DNA of 35,915 bases from assembly GCA_014730235.1 (NCBI GenBank), contig WJIO01000381.1, positions 1 to 35,915 of the forward strand. Direction: 5' to 3'. The notes below the pieces were generated by a model. It worked only from the letters and a program-made list of their open reading frames with translations, did not search any database and was not told the origin of the DNA. Positions 16,277 through 22,748 of the stretch are shown here, piece by piece (within the stretch, counting starts at the first letter, position 1; each line of letters starts with the position of its first letter). Origin of the DNA: Candidatus Poribacteria bacterium (GTDB taxonomy: Bacteria > Poribacteria > DTPJ01 > WJIO01). The position numbers and the translations under genes were made by a program.

Positions 16277-18124
16277 TCACATGCACTTCAGTACTATCCC
16301 CCATTTACCTATTACCCAACCTGTGTCACGATTGATAAAGTTTAACCCGGTCAACTCATTTTCCACAAGGCCTTTTTGCTGTTTCCACGTTTTCCCGCCG
16401 TTTGATGTATGCAGAATAGTTCCAAAGCCGCCTACCGTCCATCCATTGTCTTTATCGGCAAAGTATACCTCAGCAAGGCTGTTTTTGGTTCCGCTTTCCT
16501 GAACCGTCCACGTTTTCCCGCCATCGGATGTATAAAGAATAGTTCCGGCAACACCCACAGCCCAGCCTGTGTTCTTATCAACAAAGTATACATCATTTAG
16601 CAGGTTCATTGTACCACTATTTTGCCTGTTCCATGTCTCTCCGCCGTCGGATGTGTACAGAATTGAACCGATCATGCCTACAGCCCAACCGTTTTTAGGA
16701 TCAGTAAAGAACACCTGGGAGAGGTAGTCCCATGTATCAGTATTCTGTTTCCACCACGAAAGACCGCCGTCGCTGGTGTGAAGGACAATGCCGTTCATAC
16801 CCACAACCCAACCTTCGTCCCGGTCGATGAAATGGACACCTAACAGCACATCGTCTGTACCGCTGTTTTGCAGTTTCCAGGTTTTTCCACTGTCAGATGT
16901 GTGTAAAATTGCACCTCCTGTGCCTACAGTCCAGCCAAGTTTCGGTGTTGGGAAGTAAACCCTTGAAAGACATTCGTTTGTGCCGCTGTTTATGGACTTC
17001 CACGCTTGACCACCGTCGGTTGTATGCAATATCATACCCCGGTCGCCCACGATCCAGCCCTCCTTGTCGTTCACAAAAAACACACCGGACTGTAGTTCGC
17101 TGCTGCTGGATTGGGGAGACCACGTTTTACCGCCATCGCTTGTTGCTATAATAGTACCGTGTTCACCTACAGCCCAGCCAATGCTGGTATTGGCAAAGTC
17201 CACACCCAAAAGGACGTTGCTGGTTCCGCTGGTCTGGGTGTTCCATGTAGTGCCACCGTCGCTGGTATGGAATATCTGACCGTTCCAGCCCACAAGCCAT
17301 CCATATTTTTCATCCACAAAATCCAGGTCATAAAGTCCAAAATCACATTCCGTCTTATCCCTATTGATGCTGTAATTACCCAGAAGAGGACCGTTTGCCT
17401 GGGGAATCCATGTCTTTCCTGCGTCGTCTGTATGGACTATAAGATTACCTTCTCCCACAGCCCATCCCTTTTGACTACCGAGAAAATCCACTGAGCGTAT
17501 TTCACAGCCTTCCACATTTACCAACTGAGCATGAACTTCAGCTCTTGCATCCTGCCTGTTCCAGGTTTCGCCGCCGTCACTGGTATAAAGCATCAAGCCA
17601 TCCAGACCGCTGACCCAACCTTGTCTTTCATCAGAGAAATATACGGACAGATAAACACTGTTTTTGTCTTTCAACTGTGTCTTCCAAGTCTTACCACCGT
17701 CAAGAGTTTTCAGCAAAATATTATTTCCCGATGTAAACCCCATCATATTATCCAGAAAATACAGGTTATAAAGGGAATTTTCCGTATTACTTTCCTGTGG
17801 TTTCCAGTTATTTCCCCCATCATCGGTATGTATTATTATACCATTATCACCGGCGATCCATCCGTATTTATCATCAACAAAATATACAGTTCTTAGAAAT
17901 GTATCCGTGCCACTTTCACTTTTATGCCAGGACATACCTCCATCTTCTGTATATACAATCATACCTTCATCGCCCACAGCCCATACAACATTATCGCTCA
18001 GGGCAAAAACATCATGAAAATGAGTACTCCATGATGCCTCCCGAACTACGCTCCAATCGCTGTATGAGATAGATGAGAATAAAAACAGTATAATTATTGA
18101 ATAATTTATAAATTTTATATACAT
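16277..18124 (-). CDS. Exported YCF48-repeat (BNR-like) beta-propeller protein
   Basis: A 615-residue protein with a signal peptide (about 1-22, ending SISYS-DW) followed by tandem repeats of about 40 residues with the pattern GWAVG..GTILHTSDGGKTW..Q.SGT...L..V.F.D. I count 13 full repeats plus a C-terminal half repeat (GWVIGKWGIVLKC) whose missing part can be supplied by the N-terminal segment, giving 14 blades, that is two closed seven-bladed propellers. Ycf48 helps photosystem II assembly in phototrophs, but in heterotrophs the repeat is a general extracellular or periplasmic scaffold or binding fold; no enzymatic motif is visible. Blades 4 and 5 carry insertions of about 10-14 residues. 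The Shine-Dalgarno is weak. Confidence 0.9.
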   Translation of the reverse strand: MYIKFINYSIIILFLFSSISYSDWSVVREASWSTHFHDVFALSDNVVWAVGDEGMIVYTEDGGMSWHKSESGTDTFLRTVYFVDDKYGWIAGDNGIIIHTDDGGNNWKPQESNTENSLYNLYFLDNMMGFTSGNNILLKTLDGGKTWKTQLKDKNSVYLSVYFSDERQGWVSGLDGLMLYTSDGGETWNRQDARAEVHAQLVNVEGCEIRSVDFLGSQKGWAVGEGNLIVHTDDAGKTWIPQANGPLLGNYSINRDKTECDFGLYDLDFVDEKYGWLVGWNGQIFHTSDGGTTWNTQTSGTSNVLLGVDFANTSIGWAVGEHGTIIATSDGGKTWSPQSSSSELQSGVFFVNDKEGWIVGDRGMILHTTDGGQAWKSINSGTNECLSRVYFPTPKLGWTVGTGGAILHTSDSGKTWKLQNSGTDDVLLGVHFIDRDEGWVVGMNGIVLHTSDGGLSWWKQNTDTWDYLSQVFFTDPKNGWAVGMIGSILYTSDGGETWNRQNSGTMNLLNDVYFVDKNTGWAVGVAGTILYTSDGGKTWTVQESGTKNSLAEVYFADKDNGWTVGGFGTILHTSNGGKTWKQQKGLVENELTGLNFINRDTGWVIGKWGIVLKCM

Positions 18125-18311
18125 ATCAGTATCAATTCCCTGTTTGCGAAATTATAGTTATTAATTAAATTACTATCTATTAAATTCATTAGCAATATAC
18201 ATGCCCGTTATCACATATGTATTTTCCATGGTTTTATGCACTAATAATGATTAACAATGCACCATATAGGGCATAAATTCAATTTATCATTTGGATGATT
18301 TTGGATTTTAA

Positions 18312-18340
18312 TTGACTTCTTGATGTTAGTATGGTATATT
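18312..18340 (+). promoter_or_regulatory. Sigma-70 promoter of a candidate small RNA
   Basis: TTGACT (18312-18317), 17-bp spacer, TATATT (18335-18340). Predicted +1 near 18347, immediately before the hairpin; no plus-strand gene follows. The region 18125-18311 to its left is the AT-rich upstream region of the YCF48 gene, with TATAAT on the minus strand about 30 bp before its start but no clear -35. Confidence 0.65.
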
Positions 18341-18346
18341 TATATA

Positions 18347-18443
18347 GATAACTCATGTGGGTTTTAGGGTGGGACGCTCTGAATAATTCAAATTATTTTG
18401 GTTTCCCAGCCTCGTTTCACCCCGAAACCCGCATGGGTTTTTT
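18347..18443 (+). ncRNA. Candidate ~97-nt hairpin small RNA with built-in terminator
   Basis: Directly after a good promoter, 18350-18371 pairs with 18418-18439 to give a stem of about 22 bp with one A.C mismatch and a few G.U pairs; the A.C and G.U positions keep the helix intact. Inside are GGGA/TCCC and AATAAT/ATTATT sub-stems. The 3' arm runs into TTTTTT (18438-18443) and then GTTTTT, an intrinsic terminator on the plus strand only. I recognise no known family: it is too short for 6S RNA and lacks the SRP RNA GGAA motif. It could instead be a palindromic mobile remnant. Confidence 0.45.
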
Positions 18444-18671
18444 GTTTTTATGCCATTTAGAATCATCACGCATCTCAGATATATATTTCTGAACGTCACT
18501 TTGACTTTGCAGATTTGGATATTTATCGTCGCTCTGCGCAGCGAAAGTAAGTTCCCGACCCTGTCGGAAAACCATTCGCATAAGCTCCTCTCAATTGCTT
18601 CCTCAAGAAAAAAGCATCCTAATCTTCGAAAATGCGCCAAATGCGTATAATCCTTGTGCTATTAATCTATA
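18444..18671. other. Unassigned spacer with two small hairpins
   Basis: A stretch of 228 bp between the hairpin RNA and the end of the sulfatase-fold gene. It is less AT-rich around 18527-18570, where TCGCT..AGCGA (18529-18544) and TTCC(C)GAC..GTCGGAA (18552-18569) can form neighbouring hairpins. Short frames exist on both strands (66 and 95 residues) but have no Shine-Dalgarno, domain or plausible composition. Confidence 0.4.
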
Positions 18672-20024
18672 TTAATCAGGAAGCTGACTGCGTATTTCCA
18701 ATCGCTTCTGAGACGTTTTTACTTCTTTCAGCAAATCAAGATGAGCTTCATGCAACTTCTTTGCTATGGCCTTATTCCCTGCATATAGATTTTTTTGTTC
18801 TTTTGGATCTTCCTTGATATTGTAGAGTTCTGCTGGATGCTTTGCCCCCCGGTAGTGCAGAGTCCATTCTCCATCAGTGATACTGCTGCAAACACCTCTA
18901 TCAGGATTATCATTCAGGGCTGCCGATGTCACGGCTACAGGCCTTTCTCCTATGGATTTCCCCTTCATAGCAGGCAAAAGGGATTGGCTTTTTATGCCTT
19001 CAGGTATAGATGCTTCGCCCAATTCTAGGGCTGTGGTCATTACATCCACAGGCTGCATGAGGAAATCGCATCTTCCAGACATGCCATCAGGTGTATAGAG
19101 GAAGAACGGTATATGGGCCACTTCCTGGTAAAATGGCCAGGGGCCGTCGGTTCCGCTTCCGCTTTTGCCTATCCTGCCGTGATCGCCGATGTAGTGACCA
19201 TGATCCGCCATAAACATAATAGCTGTGTTGTTATAAAGTCCTAACGCTTCAATCTTATTCAACAACCGACCAACCCAGGTGTCAACAAGGGTTACTTCAC
19301 CGGCGTATAATGCCCTGGTGTGCCTTATTTCGTCGTCTGTAAGGTAATCGCAGTAGTTATATACAGGGTGGTCTATGACTTCGCCGGTATATCCAGGGTC
19401 ATACATATCAACATAATGCTGCGGTGGGTCCCAGGGTTCATGGGGATCGAAGGTGTCTATATATAAAAAGAATTTTTCGTGGGTATAGTTGCGTTCCAGC
19501 CAATCGCAGGCCCTCTGCATGGTACGGGCTACAAAAGTGTCCCGCTCGGTCTTCCAATTGACGGTTCGGTGTTTGTAATGGTTGTCCCTCATTCTCTCCG
19601 GCCCCCGGATTTTTTCCGGCGCGCAGGGGAGATCGACTTTGACGTTATCAGTTATTGATCTGTCGCCTTCCTGCCCCCGAATCCAGTCCCAGGCCGTAAA
19701 TCCCCGGTCAAAGCGATGTCCGTCCCGGACAAGGTGAGGAGTGTCGCAGATTAACATGCTGACATAGCCCATTTTGCCCAGTTCTTCCGAGAGGATAGTC
19801 TCTTTTTCGGGCAGAGGAGTCCAACCTCGAAATGGGAATGTATATTTTCCGGTAAACATGTCAGTCCTGGTAGGTATAGTAGGGAATGAAGCCTGATATG
19901 CGTTGTCAAAAACCATGCACTTTCTGGCAAAGGTGTCCAGGTTTGGTGTTCTAATCCAGTTATTGCCGTAGCAACCCAGGTGATCAAAGCGTAAGGTATC
20001 GGACATTATGATAATAATATTCAT
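18672..20024 (-). CDS. Sulfatase-fold hydrolase with Thr at the formylglycine position
   Basis: A 450-residue alkaline-phosphatase-superfamily protein. Metal-site motifs of sulfatases are present: 'MSDTLRFDHLGCYG' (7-20), 'DPHEPW' (193-198), 'ADHGHYIGDHG' (273-283) with Lys at 287. The catalytic signature C/S-x-P-x-R..TG appears here as T-I-P-T-R (49-53) followed four residues later by TG (58-59); codon ACT encodes Thr49. Without Cys or Ser it cannot be converted to formylglycine, so classical sulfate-ester hydrolysis is doubtful; Thr is the nucleophile in other superfamily members such as phosphodiesterases and phosphopentomutases. No signal peptide, hence cytoplasmic. Its ATG overlaps the GNAT stop (ATGA), with GGAG 8 nt upstream, so translation is coupled. 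Confidence 0.88.
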   Translation of the reverse strand: MNIIIIMSDTLRFDHLGCYGNNWIRTPNLDTFARKCMVFDNAYQASFPTIPTRTDMFTGKYTFPFRGWTPLPEKETILSEELGKMGYVSMLICDTPHLVRDGHRFDRGFTAWDWIRGQEGDRSITDNVKVDLPCAPEKIRGPERMRDNHYKHRTVNWKTERDTFVARTMQRACDWLERNYTHEKFFLYIDTFDPHEPWDPPQHYVDMYDPGYTGEVIDHPVYNYCDYLTDDEIRHTRALYAGEVTLVDTWVGRLLNKIEALGLYNNTAIMFMADHGHYIGDHGRIGKSGSGTDGPWPFYQEVAHIPFFLYTPDGMSGRCDFLMQPVDVMTTALELGEASIPEGIKSQSLLPAMKGKSIGERPVAVTSAALNDNPDRGVCSSITDGEWTLHYRGAKHPAELYNIKEDPKEQKNLYAGNKAIAKKLHEAHLDLLKEVKTSQKRLEIRSQLPD

Positions 20025-20788
20025 GTGATTTCTCCAATATTTGTTAAATGATTAATTTCCCTGGTCATTTCCACATAGGCAGGATCATCCTTCATAGGCC
20101 CAATAGTACGGGTACATCTAACAAAGCAATATATTATATTCCGCATCTCTTCTACTGAAAGATTCCGTTTGTTGCACCATTCCATACAATAAGGTAAAAG
20201 ATGCAGGGAAAGGTAATCAACAGGTGGCTCTCCTTCCCTGATGGATGGCTGAATGAAATTAAAATCCAGCTTTCGGTAACCCAGCTTTTTCCAGAGTTTT
20301 TCCCTCTTCCAGGGGTTCATGGTATCGTGTTTGATTTGCTGTGGAGACATTAAACCCGGATCGCTAACCTGAATTACCAGACCTTTAATATTTGAATTGA
20401 ATTTTTTAGCGTCGTTTTTCAGGATATTATCCCGAATTGATATAAGTTCAGAGCCTATGCCATTGCCCTGGAACTCTCTCTTTGTGGCCAGATATGATCC
20501 CATTCCTATACCGGTGTTTGCATTATAAAATTTATGTGAAAATCTGAAAAAGTAGAATGACACTCCGCCAACCACACAATCATTTTCAACTGCCAGAACC
20601 ATGTGGTATCGGCATATTTCGCCTTCGTCCTCCCAGCTTCCCTTCGATATATTGTAGCGTAGTATGTCCAAATCTTCCCGCTCAAAAGGGTCGGGAAAGG
20701 CTTCTTTCAGTATGTTATGAAACTGCTTTATCTTATCGCTTTTTGGATTATTTATCTCTATATACTTCATGATTTTATTCAAGATCAT
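20021..20788 (-). CDS. GNAT-family N-acetyltransferase
   Basis: A 255-residue protein with the acetyl-CoA-binding motif A 'REFQGNGIGSELI' (104-116; the family Q/RxxGxG/A pattern) after beta strands at about 64-82. The C-terminal ~100 residues extend past the acetyltransferase core and are unique. Substrate unknown. The ATG at 20788 overlaps the end of the preceding gene by 14 bp; a second in-frame ATG at 20770 would begin closer to the domain (KYIEIN..), and neither has a strong Shine-Dalgarno. It forms a coupled pair with the sulfatase-fold gene (4-bp overlap), which suggests that the two act in one process. Confidence 0.82.
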   Translation of the reverse strand: MILNKIMKYIEINNPKSDKIKQFHNILKEAFPDPFEREDLDILRYNISKGSWEDEGEICRYHMVLAVENDCVVGGVSFYFFRFSHKFYNANTGIGMGSYLATKREFQGNGIGSELISIRDNILKNDAKKFNSNIKGLVIQVSDPGLMSPQQIKHDTMNPWKREKLWKKLGYRKLDFNFIQPSIREGEPPVDYLSLHLLPYCMEWCNKRNLSVEEMRNIIYCFVRCTRTIGPMKDDPAYVEMTREINHLTNIGEIT

Positions 20789-21860
20789 ACTTCTGCTTTA
20801 AAATTTCAAAACGTCTGTTTCTTTCCTCAGCAATCTTCTGCCGATGCACCATGAGTTTTCCCTCTGTGATTACATTTTCCAGAACATGTTCCCCGATTTC
20901 ATCAACCACTGGAGAAGCGGGGATTATTGAGAACATATCCCGGAAGGTATCGTCAGAGAAAAGGCTGTCTATATCGGACAATATATAATCAAGGCTGCCC
21001 AGATACAAGGAGGAAATAAATAAGGCCCGGTAAGGGTCATTGCCGGTTTTTATAAATACTGGAACAAGCAGATTTTCCCCGTGCCCGGTGTTAAAATAAA
21101 TTTCATCTACTTTCCGTATGTATACATCACCATAAAAGTCAAAGTTAATAATATAAAATTCAGCTTCGTTTATTATACTTTTCAGCAAATCATCCGCAGC
21201 AGAAGTCAGACAATATCCATCTTCATTGTCAATCAAGCTCTGGGATATAAGGTCATCTATTATGGCATCCTCTTTTAATTCCGGCAGTTTACCAAACTTG
21301 TCCATTACATACAACAAGAAAATCTGCCTGAATTCCTTCAACATTATATCCTTCTGCTGCTGGCTAAGTAGATAAAAAGGATCCATCTTATCAGGAATTT
21401 CAATGACAAGATCAAGCAGATAATATGATCCAGCTTTAGAAAATTGAAGCTGTTGATGACGGGATATAGGGTCATCAGGAGAAATACGAGCTTGACCGTT
21501 ATTTATATAATAAGTCGCGTCCAGCTTCCCAGCCCTAATGAGAGTCAGAAGCTTAATCAGATTTTCGTATACCTCCAGTAGATCCGGGTTACCAATGTCT
21601 ATAAGTCTCTGTTTAACCTTGCGCTGATCTTTTTTATCATGACAAAGGAAATACCTTTCCAAAACTTCCCATACAGATAAATCTGAAGCTGAATCCGGCA
21701 AATCCATGTAAAAGCTATCTAACAAATCCATATTCCCAAGGGTTATACGCAGTATCAGCGGTATTCCTTCAAAATCTTCAGGAACTGGAGGAAATCCAAT
21801 AGCTCTATAAAATTTTTCTTCAAAAGAACCTGGTTCTATTGTTTTTTGATAAGATTCCAA
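20775..21860 (-). CDS. Protein of unknown function, cytoplasmic, in the SecA-linked cluster
   Basis: 361 residues, not recognised. It is acidic and mixed alpha/beta, with no signal peptide, membrane helix or cysteine cluster. A short segment at about 198-232 (DLISQSLIDNEDGYCLTS) resembles a winged-helix hairpin, but this is weak. The C-terminal 30 residues are a charged helix. The start is TTG at 21860, inside the 3' end of the lipoprotein gene (25-bp overlap), and the stop lies inside the GNAT gene (14-bp overlap), so its translation depends on its neighbours. No ATG occurs before residue 43, so if TTG is wrong the N-terminus is shorter. The overlaps argue that it is real and functionally tied to the lipoprotein and SecA. 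Confidence 0.75.
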   Translation of the reverse strand: MESYQKTIEPGSFEEKFYRAIGFPPVPEDFEGIPLILRITLGNMDLLDSFYMDLPDSASDLSVWEVLERYFLCHDKKDQRKVKQRLIDIGNPDLLEVYENLIKLLTLIRAGKLDATYYINNGQARISPDDPISRHQQLQFSKAGSYYLLDLVIEIPDKMDPFYLLSQQQKDIMLKEFRQIFLLYVMDKFGKLPELKEDAIIDDLISQSLIDNEDGYCLTSAADDLLKSIINEAEFYIINFDFYGDVYIRKVDEIYFNTGHGENLLVPVFIKTGNDPYRALFISSLYLGSLDYILSDIDSLFSDDTFRDMFSIIPASPVVDEIGEHVLENVITEGKLMVHRQKIAEERNRRFEILKQKYDLE

Positions 21861-22729
21861 TCTGATATAAATCCTATACCTGCGCCAGCAATTCCACCCC
21901 GAAAACCTCTACTGGAAGAACGGGATGATCTACTACCCCATCTGGATCTGGAACTACTGCTTTTTCTTGTAAATGTGCCTTTGGATCTTGCTGTTGCCTT
22001 TTTTAGATTAACCCCGGATCGGGTTGCCCATCTCTGTCTATTAGAACTGGGACTGGCTTTTTTATAACTGGTTCCATGTTTTGTAGACATCCTGGTCTGA
22101 TATCTTCTGTTGGTATCAATTTGCCGCCTGTAACTTGGAGTTTTGCGGTAGCTGTCCCGGTAATTCCTTATTACCGTTGCATCCCGAACGGTGGTATGAT
22201 ATACAGGGGCCATATATCGAGGTCGTGAAAGGGCATCAAATATTAACCATGTGGTCAATAGATTCATACCTGAGTATGAGTTGCGGTAATATGAATTTAC
22301 ACCATAACCCTGCATTTCGTATCGAGGTCTTTCACCCTCATACCATCTGCGGAATGTAAACAGCTTATCATCGCTGTTCTGATCAATCTCCAGATTGTTG
22401 TTGAGGTCAGCAAAGCCTGAAACCAGCTGCTCTTTTCCCTGGTTTCTGACCTCTATGAGAACCATCTCCTCACCCTGATAAATTTCATTTACGCGTTTTT
22501 CAAATTCGGACACGTTCTCCGATTTTTTCATGGCCTCTTCTACGGCTTCCAGGTTTATCTGTCCCGCTTTACCACTGGTTTCTGCCCACTGTTCCCGTCT
22601 GCTAGCACATGCACCTAAAGCCAATATACTTCCGCCGGCAATTACACCCGAAGCGGCAATGCTTCCGTATTTAAGCATTAACCCCTTTCGGTCTGGTTTG
22701 TATATATCCGGCTTAGAAAACTTTTCCAT
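21836..22729 (-). CDS. Putative lipoprotein with calcium-loop-like motif and Ser/Arg-rich tail
   Basis: 297 residues. A hydrophobic segment (about 24-40) ends in the lipobox LGAC (Cys41), so export and lipidation are likely; the basic N-region is unusually long (about 20 residues). Residues 108-116 (DLNNNLEID) resemble a calcium-binding EF-hand or dockerin-type loop. From about 185 to 280 the protein is rich in Ser, Arg and Lys, with alternating S/R at 256-274, then a Gly-rich end. The tail is reminiscent of YgiB/UPF0441-like lipoproteins, but I cannot confirm homology. A perfect AGGAGGT precedes the ATG, and the gene is 19 bp after the divergent secA, so it is a natural candidate for that translocase's substrate or partner. 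Confidence 0.8.
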   Translation of the reverse strand: MEKFSKPDIYKPDRKGLMLKYGSIAASGVIAGGSILALGACASRREQWAETSGKAGQINLEAVEEAMKKSENVSEFEKRVNEIYQGEEMVLIEVRNQGKEQLVSGFADLNNNLEIDQNSDDKLFTFRRWYEGERPRYEMQGYGVNSYYRNSYSGMNLLTTWLIFDALSRPRYMAPVYHTTVRDATVIRNYRDSYRKTPSYRRQIDTNRRYQTRMSTKHGTSYKKASPSSNRQRWATRSGVNLKKATARSKGTFTRKSSSSRSRWGSRSSRSSSRGFRGGIAGAGIGFISDWNLIKKQ

Positions 22730-22748
22730 TTTCTATACCTCCTGTGTA

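Noticed and set aside
17111-17494. 127-residue plus-strand frame opposite the YCF48 gene
   Set aside because: Antisense shadow produced by the repeat periodicity of the real gene.
16277-18124. Photosystem II assembly factor
   Set aside because: The repeat is the same family, but nothing else in the window is photosynthetic and the protein has about twice the number of repeats.
18347-18443. 6S RNA or SRP RNA for the hairpin transcript
   Set aside because: Too short and without the open central bubble of 6S RNA, and without the conserved SRP apical motif.
18353-18640. 95-residue minus-strand frame in the gap beside the sulfatase-fold gene
   Set aside because: No Shine-Dalgarno, odd composition, and it spans the hairpin RNA and its terminator; best read as chance.
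18450-18650. 66-residue plus-strand frame just after the hairpin T-run
   Set aside because: No ribosome-binding site and no protein-like features; the T-run would end transcription before it.
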